Assembly: GCF_000719555.1 (NCBI RefSeq)
Contig: NZ_JOGX01000009.1
Span: 62,001 to 126,000, forward strand
Direction of reading: 5' to 3'
Length of the DNA: 64,000 nt
DNA from: Streptomyces sp. NRRL F-5727
GTDB lineage: Bacteria > Actinomycetota > Actinomycetes > Streptomycetales > Streptomycetaceae
The position numbers and the translations under genes are program-made. The notes beneath the pieces are model-generated. The model searched no databases. It saw only the letters and a program-made list of their open reading frames with translations, and was not told the DNA's origin. This document shows positions 26,569 through 35,166 of the stretch, in pieces (the stretch's first letter is position 1; every line of letters starts with the position of its first letter).

Positions 26569-27568
26569 CGGCCCCGCGCGGCACGAAGCCCTTCTCGCGC
26601 AGCGCACGGGCCACCGCCGCGCCCAGCACGGCGTGGCCCTCGTCGTCGGGGTGCAGCCCGTCCGCGAGGTGGGCGGGGGTCAGCAGGTCGCGACCCGGGA
26701 GGACGGCGAGCCGGCGGTCGCCCGCCGCGGCCAGGTCCCGTACGGCCGTCTCCATGGCCGCCCGCAGCTCGGCGAGCGTGGCCCCCAGGGCGTTGCCGGT
26801 GTGCTCCGCCGCCGGGCGCAGCACGGGGGAGAGCAGCAGCAGCGGGGTGTCCGGGTGGCCGCGCCGCACCAGGGCGAGGAACGCCCGGGTGGTCTCGTAG
26901 AGCAGGGGCGCCGAACAGGGCACGGCCGCCCAGCAGTTGGTGCCGAACGCCAGGGTGATCAGGTCGCCGGGGAGGCGGGCGAGCTGCTCGGCGAGGGGGA
27001 GTTCGCCGCGCGCCCCGCCCGCGTACCCCAGGTTCACCGGATCGAGGCCGAGCAGCCGGCCCGCCACCGCGGGCCAGGAGTGGGCGGGGCGGGTCGCCCA
27101 CCAGCCCTCGGTGATCGAGTCGCCGTGGACGAGCCAGCGCGGGCGGCGCGGGGCGGGGGAGAGGGCGCCGCCGACGCCCCTCAGACCGCGTACCACGGGC
27201 GCCTGGCCCTCCGGCAGATGGAGCGTGAAGGTTCCGCCGCCGGGCGGGAGCGGGACGCGTACCGTGCCCTCCTCCGCGGGCTCCGCGAACACCTCCGTCA
27301 AACACCGGGTGCCCTGCCAGAGCGCGAAGCCGTGCCGCAGCGCGCGCAGGGGGTCGCCGGGGGCCGGGAGCGCCGCCCGGTAGCGCAGCCGCACCGCCCG
27401 GGTGCCGGGCGCGGCGGTGAACTCCAGGCGCACCCCGACCGGCAGCTCGGCCCGCCGGGCGATGTCCCAGGGCAGCCGTTCCAGGTCGGCCGGGTCGGCC
27501 CGGACCGGGCGGTCGCCGTCCCGCCAGGCCGTTCCGCGCAGAAAGGGTTCGGGCTCCAGCCAGCTCAC
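26540..27568 (-). CDS. SGNH/GDSL-type hydrolase
   Basis: The 342-residue protein has an N-terminal beta-sandwich region (about 1-150) and a C-terminal SGNH domain. Catalytic blocks are visible: VHGDSITEGWW (Ser), the Gly in LGYAGG, AFGTNCW (Asn) and DGLHPDDEGH (Asp/His). This is the layout of carbohydrate or lipid esterases; the substrate is unknown. There is no signal peptide. GTG 27568 is chosen because GGAGG lies 6 bases before it. Confidence 0.85.
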   Translation of the reverse strand: MSWLEPEPFLRGTAWRDGDRPVRADPADLERLPWDIARRAELPVGVRLEFTAAPGTRAVRLRYRAALPAPGDPLRALRHGFALWQGTRCLTEVFAEPAEEGTVRVPLPPGGGTFTLHLPEGQAPVVRGLRGVGGALSPAPRRPRWLVHGDSITEGWWATRPAHSWPAVAGRLLGLDPVNLGYAGGARGELPLAEQLARLPGDLITLAFGTNCWAAVPCSAPLLYETTRAFLALVRRGHPDTPLLLLSPVLRPAAEHTGNALGATLAELRAAMETAVRDLAAAGDRRLAVLPGRDLLTPAHLADGLHPDDEGHAVLGAAVARALREKGFVPRGAVTRSGRGGP

Positions 27569-27660
27569 CGACGACCTCCGATCGGAGGGTGCAGCGTGCA
27601 ATCTGCGGCCCGAGGAGTCAAGGCGCGCGCGTCGCCCGTACGCCCCTGATGTGTCGATTT

Positions 27661-27767
27661 TTGCGGCGGAGCGCAATGTTTCCCCGTCTGCGCCCCAAGC
27701 GCGCAATGATCATCCGACACTGCGCAACAACCCTGCATTACGAGTGCGAAGCTTCAGCCCTTAGGCT
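27661..27767 (+). promoter_or_regulatory. Promoter of the permease gene with three GCGCAA boxes
   Basis: GCGCAA occurs at 27671, 27701 and 27722 (gaps 30 and 21). The first copy is part of a TTGCG-N6-CGCAA palindrome beginning at 27661. A likely promoter follows, with -35 TTACGA at 27738 and -10 TAGGCT at 27762, 18 bases apart. The same arrangement lies before davA. The 330-base gap between the divergent SGNH gene and the permease also contains the SGNH ribosome binding site. Confidence 0.7.
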
Positions 27768-27898
27768 CATGCCTCGTACCAGGAGTGGCGGCGACCGCCT
27801 GCTCGGCGGTCTCCCCTTCCCCTGTGGGCTTCTCCGGCCTGCCCGGGTACCGCCGCGGTCCCCGCCCCACCGACAGGCAGCGATAAGGAGCCTCCGCA

Positions 27899-29386
27899 GT
27901 GCTGGATCACGGCGCAGCCCCGCCGGTCGTCGACACGACCGCGCCCAAGACCTCCGGGCTCTCCGCCCTCACCCGCCGCAAGCCGGTGGAAGTGCTGGTC
28001 GCGGAGGGTGGACAGGGTGAGGGCGGCACTCTCCGCCGCTCGCTCACGATGTGGCAGCTGACGATGATCAGCATCGGTGCGACGCTCGGCACCGGCATCT
28101 TCGTCGTCCTCGGCGAGGCCACCCCGCTCGCCGGCCCCGCGGTGGCGATCTCCTTCGTCATCGCCGGCCTCACCGCTCTCTTCTCGGCGCTCTCCTACGC
28201 CGAGCTGGCCGGCTCCATACCGGTCTCGGGCTCCTCGTACTCGTATGCGTACGCAACGATGGGTGAACTCATCGCCTGGGTCTGTGGCTGGTGCCTGGTC
28301 CTGGAGTACGGCGTCTCGGTCTCCGCCGTGGCGGTCGGCTGGGGCGAGTACCTCAACGAGCTGCTCGACGGCACCCTCGGGGTGACCATCCCCGAGGTCG
28401 TCTCCGCGCCGCTCGGCGAGGGCGGGTTCGTCAACCTCCCGGCTCTCGTCGTGGTGCTGCTGGCGATGGTCTTCCTCATGGGCGGCGCCAAGGAGAGCGC
28501 CCGCGTCAACACGATCATGGTCGCGGTGAAGATCATCACGCTGCTGCTCTTCATCGGCATCGGCTTCCTGGGCATCAAGGCGGGCAACTACGCCCCGCTC
28601 GCCCCGCTCGGCGTCACCGGCATCAGCGCCGCCGCGGCCACGCTGTTCTTCTCGTACATCGGCTTCGACGCCGCCTCCACCGCCGGCGAGGAGGCCGAGA
28701 ACCCCAAGCGGGACCTGCCGCGCGCGATCATGCTCTCGCTGGTGATCGTCACCGTGCTGTACTGCCTCGTCGCCCTGGTCGCCGTCGGCGCCATGCCGTG
28801 GCAGGACTTCGAGGGCACCGAGGCGGCCCTCGCCCAGATCATGAAGGACGTCACCAGCCAGAGCTTCTGGGGCGTCGTGCTCGCGGCGGGCGCGGTCGTC
28901 GCCATCGCCAGCGTCGTCTTCGCGGTCCTCTACGGCCAGACCCGCATCCTCTTCGCGATGTCGCGCGACGGCCTCGTCCCCAAGGTCTTCGCGAAGGTCG
29001 ACCCGAAGACCGGGGCGCCGCGCGCCAACGTCGTGATCGTCTCGCTCTTCTGCGGTGTCCTCGCCGCGTTCATCCCGCTGGGCGAACTGGCCAACGCGAC
29101 CAGCATCGGCACGCTCTTCGCCTTCGCCCTGGTCAACGTCGCCGTGATCATCCTGCGCTACACGCGGCCCGAGATGAAGCGCACCTTCAAGGTGATGCTC
29201 TTCCCGGTCACGCCGATCCTCGGCTTCCTCTTCTGCGCCTACAACATGTACAGCCTTCCGGCCGTCACCTGGCTGTGGTTCGGCGGCTGGATGATCGCCG
29301 GGCTCGTGTTCTACTTCCTGTACGGCATGCGCCGCTCCCGACTGGCCACGGCACCGGCCCTGGCCGAGGCAACCGCAGAGAAGTGA
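27899..29386 (+). CDS. APC-family cationic amino acid permease (probable lysine importer)
   Basis: The 495-residue protein has about 12-13 transmembrane segments and the APC superfamily motifs IGATLGTGIFVVLGEA (TM1) and FFSYIGFDAASTAGEEAENPKRDLPRAI (its TM6-7 loop), typical of the cationic amino acid transporter group. The GTG start follows AAGGAG by 8 bases. It is next to an Lrp regulator and shares a promoter pattern with the lysine oxidation genes davA-davB, so lysine is the likely substrate. Arginine or ornithine cannot be excluded. Confidence 0.88.
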   Translation: MLDHGAAPPVVDTTAPKTSGLSALTRRKPVEVLVAEGGQGEGGTLRRSLTMWQLTMISIGATLGTGIFVVLGEATPLAGPAVAISFVIAGLTALFSALSYAELAGSIPVSGSSYSYAYATMGELIAWVCGWCLVLEYGVSVSAVAVGWGEYLNELLDGTLGVTIPEVVSAPLGEGGFVNLPALVVVLLAMVFLMGGAKESARVNTIMVAVKIITLLLFIGIGFLGIKAGNYAPLAPLGVTGISAAAATLFFSYIGFDAASTAGEEAENPKRDLPRAIMLSLVIVTVLYCLVALVAVGAMPWQDFEGTEAALAQIMKDVTSQSFWGVVLAAGAVVAIASVVFAVLYGQTRILFAMSRDGLVPKVFAKVDPKTGAPRANVVIVSLFCGVLAAFIPLGELANATSIGTLFAFALVNVAVIILRYTRPEMKRTFKVMLFPVTPILGFLFCAYNMYSLPAVTWLWFGGWMIAGLVFYFLYGMRRSRLATAPALAEATAEK

Positions 29387-29396
29387 TCCACCCGTA

Positions 29397-29852
29397 GTGC
29401 GACTCAACGACCTCGACGAACGCATCGTCCACGCCCTCGCGGAGGACGCCCGCCGCAGCTACGCCGACATCGGCTCGCTCGTCGGACTCTCCGCCCCCGC
29501 CGTGAAACGGCGCGTGGACCGGCTCCGGGCCGAGGGCGCCATCACCGGCTTCACCGTACGGGTGGACCCGGCGGCGCTCGGCTGGGAGACGGAGGGCTTC
29601 GTCGAGATCTACTGCCGCCACAACACCTCGCCGGACGACATCCGGCGGGGGCTGGAGCGGTACCCCGAGGTGGTGTCCGCGTCGACCGTCACCGGCGACG
29701 CGGACGCCGTCGTCCAGGTCTTCGCCTCCGACATGCGCCACTTCGAGCGCGTCCTGGAGCGGATCGCGGGCGAGCCCTTCGTGGAGCGCACCAAGTCCGT
29801 GCTGGTGCTCTCGCCGCTGCTGCGGCGCTTCTCCTCGGGCTCGCCCGCCTGA
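29397..29852 (+). CDS. Lrp/AsnC-family transcription regulator
   Basis: The 151-residue protein has the N-terminal winged HTH (DIGSLVGLSAPAVKRRVDRL, about 23-42) and the C-terminal RAM effector domain with the VVSASTVTGDADAVVQVF strand. Lrp-type regulators sense amino acids as octamers. It starts 10 bases after the permease stop and must be cotranscribed. It is the obvious candidate to bind the GCGCAA boxes before the permease and before davA. Its effector may be lysine. Confidence 0.92.
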   Translation: MRLNDLDERIVHALAEDARRSYADIGSLVGLSAPAVKRRVDRLRAEGAITGFTVRVDPAALGWETEGFVEIYCRHNTSPDDIRRGLERYPEVVSASTVTGDADAVVQVFASDMRHFERVLERIAGEPFVERTKSVLVLSPLLRRFSSGSPA

Positions 29853-29902
29853 CGCGCCACCCGGCCACGCCGTCGTGGATCCACGGCGGCACCCGGAAGT
29901 CC

Positions 29903-29939
29903 CCGCCGCCCCGCACGACCTTCTCGTGCGGGGCGGCGG
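29903..29939. terminator. Terminator after the Lrp gene
   Basis: A perfect 16-bp stem (29903-29918 with 29924-29939, loop CCTTC) lies about 50 bases after the stop. It separates the permease-lrp transcript from davA-davB. Confidence 0.85.
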
Positions 29940-30012
29940 CCTTGTGCGGCGGCACCTCGTCGGCGGGTCCGTCTTCGGGTCGCCCGGCGCGTACGACCCG
30001 GGTCCGACCCCG

Positions 30013-30111
30013 GCGCAACGAATCGCTGCCATGGGCGCACATCGCGCAACGGTTCGACGGTCGGTCCGCAACGGTCCCGTCTTGTCCGGGCCGAGCCCGG
30101 AACCGTACCGT
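30013..30111 (+). promoter_or_regulatory. davA promoter with three GCGCAA-type boxes
   Basis: Boxes GCGCAA (30013), GCGCAA (30044) and CCGCAA (30066) have gaps of 31 and 22. The -35 TTGTCC (30082) and -10 TACCGT (30106) are 18 bases apart. The -10 lies exactly 40 bases after the start of the third box, as before the permease (27722 to 27762). Confidence 0.7.
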
Positions 30112-30166
30112 TTTGAACGTCTCCCGCAGACATCCCTCCCTCCCCTCCGCCCCCACGAGGACCGCC

Positions 30167-30973
30167 ATGCCCGCGTTGCGCACCGCCCTGCTCCAGAGCT
30201 CCGGCCGGCTCGGTGACGTGACCGCCAATCTGCGGATCCTCGACGAGGCCGCCGCCCGGGCCGCGTCCGCCGGAGCGGACGTGCTGCTGGCCCCCGAGCT
30301 CTTCCTCACCGGCTACGCCATCGGCGCCGACATCGCCCGCCTGGCCGAGCCGTCCGACGGCCCCTCCGCCCGCGCGGTCGCGGAGATCGCCGCCCGACAC
30401 GGGCTCGCCGTGGGCTACGGCTACCCGGAGCGGGACACCGAGCGGCACGGCGTGGTCTACAACGCCGCCGCGCTCTTCGGCGCCGACGGAGCCCCCCTCG
30501 CGCACTACCGGAAGACCCACCTCTTCGGCGACTTCGAGCTGAAGTGGTTCACCCCGGGCGACCGCCCGCTGGTCCAGGCCCGCGTCGGTGACGTCACCGT
30601 CGGCCTGATGATCTGCTACGACGTCGAGTTCCCCGAGAACGTCCGGGCGCAGGCCCTGGCCGGCACGGACCTCCTCCTCGTGCCGACCGCGCTGATGCAC
30701 CCCGCCGAGATCGTCCCCGAGTCGGTGGTCCCGGTGCGCGCCTTCGAGAACCAGCTCTACATCGCGTACGCCAACCGCGCCGGGGCCGAGGGCGACTTCG
30801 AGTTCGTCGGCCTCTCGGTGCTCGCCGGCCCCGACGGCACCGCCCGGGCCCGCGCCGGGCGGGGCGAGGACCTGGTGATCGGCGACGTCGACACCGACTT
30901 CCTGGCGGCCTCCCGCGCGGAGAACCCGTACCTCCGCGACCGCAGGCCGGGCCTGTACGGCTCCCTCGTCTGA
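30167..30973 (+). CDS. davA: Nitrilase-family amidohydrolase, probable 5-aminovaleramidase
   Basis: The 268-residue carbon-nitrogen hydrolase has the full catalytic triad: E44 in APELFLTGY, K116 in HYRKTHLF and C150 in GLMICYDVEFPE. Length and fold match DavA of Pseudomonas, which hydrolyses 5-aminopentanamide to 5-aminovalerate. The assignment rests mainly on the next gene, a clear lysine 2-monooxygenase homologue. ATG 30167 follows GAGGA; the frame is open upstream but non-coding there. Confidence 0.85.
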   Translation: MPALRTALLQSSGRLGDVTANLRILDEAAARAASAGADVLLAPELFLTGYAIGADIARLAEPSDGPSARAVAEIAARHGLAVGYGYPERDTERHGVVYNAAALFGADGAPLAHYRKTHLFGDFELKWFTPGDRPLVQARVGDVTVGLMICYDVEFPENVRAQALAGTDLLLVPTALMHPAEIVPESVVPVRAFENQLYIAYANRAGAEGDFEFVGLSVLAGPDGTARARAGRGEDLVIGDVDTDFLAASRAENPYLRDRRPGLYGSLV

Positions 30974-31025
30974 GCCGCCCCCTCCTCTTCTCCCACCCGC
31001 TTTCCGTGCAAGGAGTCCGTACCCC

Positions 31026-32726
31026 ATGACGTCCACCGTGCCCAACGCCGTCGAGCACGCCGACGAGCAGCAGCCGCCGATCACCATGTTCGGCCCGGAC
31101 TTCCCGTACGCCTACGACGACTTCCTGGCCCACCCGGCCGGCCTCGGCCAGATACCCGCGACCGAGCACGGCGCCGAGGTCGCGGTCATCGGCGGCGGCC
31201 TGTCCGGCGTCATCGCGGCGTACGAGCTGATGAAGATGGGCCTCAAGCCCGTCGTCTACGAGGCCGACCAGATCGGCGGCCGGCTCCGCACGGTCGGCTT
31301 CGAGGGCCCGGAGACCGAGGGCCTGACGGCGGAGATGGGCGCCATGCGCTTCCCGCCCTCCTCCACCGCGCTCCAGCACTACATCGACCTGGTCGGCCTG
31401 GAGACCACGCCGTTCCCGAACCCGCTGGCCGAGGCCACCCCCTCGACCGTCGTCGACCTCAAGGGCGAGTCGCACTACGCCGAGACCGTGGACGACCTGC
31501 CGCAGGTCTACCGTGACGTCGCCGCCGCCTGGAACAAGTGCCTCGACGAGGGCGCCGACTTCTCCGACATGAACCGCGCCATGCGCGAGCGCGACGTGCC
31601 GCGCATCCGCGAGATCTGGGCGAAGCTGGTCGAGAAGCTCGACAACCAGACCTTCTACGGCTTCCTCTGCGAGTCCGAGGCGTTCAAGTCCTTCCGGCAC
31701 CGCGAGATCTTCGGCCAGGTCGGCTTCGGCACCGGCGGCTGGGACACCGACTTCCCCAACTCCATCCTGGAGATCCTCCGGGTCGTCTACACCGAGGCCG
31801 ACGACCACCACCGCGGCATCGTCGGCGGCTCGCAGCAGCTGCCGCTGCGCCTGTGGGAGCGCGAGCCGGAGAAGATCGTCCACTGGGCGCAGGGCACCTC
31901 GCTGGCCACGCTGCACGAGGGCGGCCGGCCGAAGCCGGCCGTCACCCGGCTGAACCGCACGGCGGGCAACCGGATCACCGTCACCGACGCCTCCGGCGAC
32001 ATCCGCACCTACCAGGCGGCGATCTTCACCGCCCAGTCCTGGATGCTGCTCTCCAAGATCGCCTGCGACGACTCGCTCTTCCCGATCGACCACTGGACGG
32101 CGATCGAGCGGACCCACTACATGGAGTCCTCCAAGCTCTTCGTGCCCGTCGACCGGCCGTTCTGGCTGGACAAGGACGAGGAGACCGGGCGGGACGTCAT
32201 GTCGATGACGCTCACCGACCGGATGACCCGCGGCACCTACCTCCTGGACGACGGCCCGGACAAGCCGGCCGTCATCTGCCTCTCGTACACGTGGTGCGAC
32301 GACAGCCTGAAGTGGCTGCCGCTCTCCGCCAACGAGCGGATGGAGGTCATGCTGAAGTCGCTCGGCGAGATCTACCCGAAGGTCGACATCCGGAAGCACA
32401 TCATCGGCAACCCGGTGACGGTCTCCTGGGAGAACGAGCCCTACTTCATGGGCGCCTTCAAGGCCAACCTGCCCGGCCACTACCGCTACCAGCGGCGCCT
32501 CTTCACCCACTTCATGCAGGACCGCCTCCCCGAGGACAAGCGCGGCATCTTCCTCGCCGGCGACGACATCTCGTGGACGGCCGGCTGGGCCGAGGGTGCG
32601 GTGCAGACGGCGCTCAACGCGGTGTGGGGCGTGATGCACCACTTCGGCGGCGCGACCGACGCCACCAACCCGGGTCCGGGCGACGTCTACGACGAGATCG
32701 CCCCGGTCGAGCTGCCGGAGGACTGA
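31026..32726 (+). CDS. davB: Lysine 2-monooxygenase (flavin amine oxidase)
   Basis: The 566-residue protein has the FAD dinucleotide motif VAVIGGGLSGVIAAYE (about 53-68) and the GGR arginine motif QIGGRLRT. Its N-terminus ITMFGPDFPYAYDDFLAHPA and the late blocks GQVGFGTGGWDTDFPNS and PGHYRYQRR closely follow DavB of Pseudomonas putida as I remember it. That enzyme converts lysine to 5-aminopentanamide, CO2 and water. It lies 52 bases after davA. Related oxidases of other amino acids are the main alternative. Confidence 0.9.
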   Translation: MTSTVPNAVEHADEQQPPITMFGPDFPYAYDDFLAHPAGLGQIPATEHGAEVAVIGGGLSGVIAAYELMKMGLKPVVYEADQIGGRLRTVGFEGPETEGLTAEMGAMRFPPSSTALQHYIDLVGLETTPFPNPLAEATPSTVVDLKGESHYAETVDDLPQVYRDVAAAWNKCLDEGADFSDMNRAMRERDVPRIREIWAKLVEKLDNQTFYGFLCESEAFKSFRHREIFGQVGFGTGGWDTDFPNSILEILRVVYTEADDHHRGIVGGSQQLPLRLWEREPEKIVHWAQGTSLATLHEGGRPKPAVTRLNRTAGNRITVTDASGDIRTYQAAIFTAQSWMLLSKIACDDSLFPIDHWTAIERTHYMESSKLFVPVDRPFWLDKDEETGRDVMSMTLTDRMTRGTYLLDDGPDKPAVICLSYTWCDDSLKWLPLSANERMEVMLKSLGEIYPKVDIRKHIIGNPVTVSWENEPYFMGAFKANLPGHYRYQRRLFTHFMQDRLPEDKRGIFLAGDDISWTAGWAEGAVQTALNAVWGVMHHFGGATDATNPGPGDVYDEIAPVELPED

Positions 32727-32837
32727 CTCCCTCCGCGTGTGAGCCGCCCCCCGGCGGGGGATCCGACCCCGACGGGGCGCTGCGCGGGCTGATCGGCACC
32801 CCGGGATCACGGTCCGGGACGTCCTCACGCGGTGGTC

Positions 32838-33545
32838 CTAGGGGCGGGCGAGCGGGGTGAGCAGCATCCGGCCCACCAGCCCCACCGAGCGGTCGAGCCG
32901 CTCCGTGAACTCGCCCGCGAGCCCCGGCAGCGCCCGCAGCTGCCAGAGCGAGCGGGCGGCCAGCCAGGCCCCGTCGCGGGCCCGGTCCAGGCTCCAGCAG
33001 CCGAGCAGATGCGTCAGCGGGTCCGCGATCTCCAGGAGGTCCGGGCCCGGCATCAGCTCCTCGCGGATCCGCTCCTCCAGGAGGACGAGGACGTCGCCGA
33101 CCCGGTCGAACTCGTCCTCCAGGTCCTTGGGACCGCACTCCAGGGTGGCGCACGCGTCGACCACGGCGAGTGCCAGGTCGTGCCCGATGTGCGCGTTGAT
33201 CCCGGCCAGCGCGAACTGCAGCGGGGTGACGCCGGGGTGGCGGCGGTAGTGGAAGAGGGGCCGCCAGCAGGCCGGGCCGGGGCCGCCGGAGGCGTAGGCG
33301 TCGACGGCGGCGAGATAGCGCTCGGCGAAGCGCACGTCCAGGGTGGCGGCGGCCCGCCGGTCCCCGAAGGCGCCTGCCTCGATGGCGTGGCCGATCTCCT
33401 CGGTGACCGTCAGGTACACCCGGTTGAAGACGGCGACCCCGTCGGCCGGGTGCCAGGCCGCCCGCAGCGACCGCATCCGGTCCACCACGGGGTCGACCGC
33501 CACGAACTGCCCGATCCGATCGTCCGTCCACTGGGTCTGCGCCAT
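32838..33545 (-). CDS. DUF5995-family protein
   Basis: The 235-residue soluble protein is mostly helical and carries the family block PLFHYRRHPGVTPLQFALAG followed by INAHIGHDLALAVVD. Its His/Asp residues recall a metal site, but no function is established. It is convergent with davB. The ATG at 33545 begins MAQTQWTDDRIGQFVAVDP, the normal start of these proteins. Confidence 0.8.
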   Translation of the reverse strand: MAQTQWTDDRIGQFVAVDPVVDRMRSLRAAWHPADGVAVFNRVYLTVTEEIGHAIEAGAFGDRRAAATLDVRFAERYLAAVDAYASGGPGPACWRPLFHYRRHPGVTPLQFALAGINAHIGHDLALAVVDACATLECGPKDLEDEFDRVGDVLVLLEERIREELMPGPDLLEIADPLTHLLGCWSLDRARDGAWLAARSLWQLRALPGLAGEFTERLDRSVGLVGRMLLTPLARP

Positions 33546-33618
33546 GGGGGCAGACTTCCAGCCGCCGGGCCCGGGAGGGAGTCCCTGCGGCCCGGCTTCG
33601 CCGGAACGGGCGAATACG

Positions 33619-35025
33619 TCAGTTCTTCGCCGTGTCGCCGGAGCCCTTCTCGTACGAGCTGGTGCCGGCGTCGAGCAGCGGCTCCTGCTCCGTGGGGGCG
33701 GCCTTCAGGTGGGCCGGGGCGAAGGCGCGCAGCACGTGGTAGCCGGTGATGACGACGATCGTGCCGAGCGCGATGCCGCCCACCTCGAAGGTGTCGGTGA
33801 AGGTGAGCTTCACGCCGCCGACGCCGATGATGATGCCGGCGGCGGCCGGGACCAGGTTGAGCGGGTTGCGCAGGTCGACCTTGGCGTTGATCCAGATCTG
33901 GGCGCCGAGCAGGCCGATCATGCCGTAGAGGATCACCGTGATGCCGCCGAGGACGCCGCCGGGGATGGCGGCGACGACCGCGCCGAACTTGGGGCAGAGG
34001 CCGAAGAGCAGCGCGAAGCCGGCGGCGGCCCAGTAGGCGGCCGTGGAGTAGACGCGGGTGGCGGCCATGACGCCGATGTTCTCGGAGTACGTGGTGTTCG
34101 GCGGGCCGCCCACGGCGGTGGAGAGCATCGACGCGGCGCCGTCGGCGGCGATCGCGGTGCCCAGCCTGTCGTCGAGGTTGTCGCCGGTCATCTCGCCGAC
34201 GGCCTTCACATGGCCGGCGTTCTCGGCGATGAGGGCGATGACGACGGGGAGCGCGACCAGGATCGCGGACCACTCGAAGCTGGGGCCGTGGAAGGAGGGA
34301 AGACCGATCCAGTCGGCCTCGGCGACGCCGGAGAGGTCGAGCCGCCAGTGGTCGGTGACCTCGCCGCCCGGGGACATCGAGTGGATCTTCCCGAAGACCA
34401 GGTCGAAGACCCAGGAGATCGCGTAGCCGAAGACCAGGCCGAGGAAGATCGCGATCCGCGACCAGAAGCCGCGCAGGCAGACCACGGCGAGACCGGTGAA
34501 GAGCATCACCAGGAGCGCCGTCCACTGGTCCTGCGGCCAGTACGTGGAGGCGGTCACCGGCGCCAGGTTGAAGCCGATCAGCATGACGACGGCACCCGTC
34601 ACCACCGGCGGCATCGCCGCGTGGATGATCCGCGCGCCGAACCGCCGCACCGCGAGGCCGGCCAGGAAGAGCACCGCGCCCACGACGAGGACGGCGCCGG
34701 TGACGGTGGCGCTGCTGCCGCCGGAGGCCCGGATCGCGGCGGCCACGCCGACGAAGGAGAGCGAGCAGCCGAGGTACGAGGGGATGGTGCCGCGGGTCGC
34801 GAGCAGGAAGACGACCGTGGCGACGCCGGACATCATGATCGCGAGGTTCGGGTCGAGGCCCATCAGCACCGGGGCGACGAAGCTGGCCCCGAACATGGCG
34901 ACCACGTGCTGTGCGCCGAGCCCGGCGGTACGGGGCCAGGAGAGGCGCTCGTCGGGGCGGACGACGGCCCCGGGGGCGGGCGTTCTCCCGTCCCCGTGCA
35001 GGGTCCAGCGCACGCCGAGGTTCAT
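33619..35025 (-). CDS. NCS2-family uracil/xanthine permease
   Basis: The 468-residue protein has about 14 transmembrane segments. The substrate-site helix reads IALIAENAGHVKAVGEMTG, with the key Glu of the UraA group, and GGPPNTTYSENIGVMAAT follows. It probably imports uracil by proton symport and feeds the salvage activity of PyrR. ATG 35025 has GGGAG 8 bases upstream; longer starts would add a Pro-rich, non-conserved stretch. Confidence 0.9.
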   Translation of the reverse strand: MNLGVRWTLHGDGRTPAPGAVVRPDERLSWPRTAGLGAQHVVAMFGASFVAPVLMGLDPNLAIMMSGVATVVFLLATRGTIPSYLGCSLSFVGVAAAIRASGGSSATVTGAVLVVGAVLFLAGLAVRRFGARIIHAAMPPVVTGAVVMLIGFNLAPVTASTYWPQDQWTALLVMLFTGLAVVCLRGFWSRIAIFLGLVFGYAISWVFDLVFGKIHSMSPGGEVTDHWRLDLSGVAEADWIGLPSFHGPSFEWSAILVALPVVIALIAENAGHVKAVGEMTGDNLDDRLGTAIAADGAASMLSTAVGGPPNTTYSENIGVMAATRVYSTAAYWAAAGFALLFGLCPKFGAVVAAIPGGVLGGITVILYGMIGLLGAQIWINAKVDLRNPLNLVPAAAGIIIGVGGVKLTFTDTFEVGGIALGTIVVITGYHVLRAFAPAHLKAAPTEQEPLLDAGTSSYEKGSGDTAKN

Positions 35026-35166
35026 GAGGTCGCTCCCGTTCTCCGGTTCCGGCGGCCGCGGGGGGCCGTCGTGGGGGCCGTCGTGGCACGGCCGTAAAAG
35101 ATCAGCCATATGGTATGCGCCGGAACCGGCCGGGGGAGGGGGTGCCGCGGCGCCCCCGGTACGGGC

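Noticed and set aside
32727..32837. A terminator after davB
   Set aside because: CCCCC-GG-CGGGGG type pairing is visible, but the loop is too short and the stem too weak to call with confidence.
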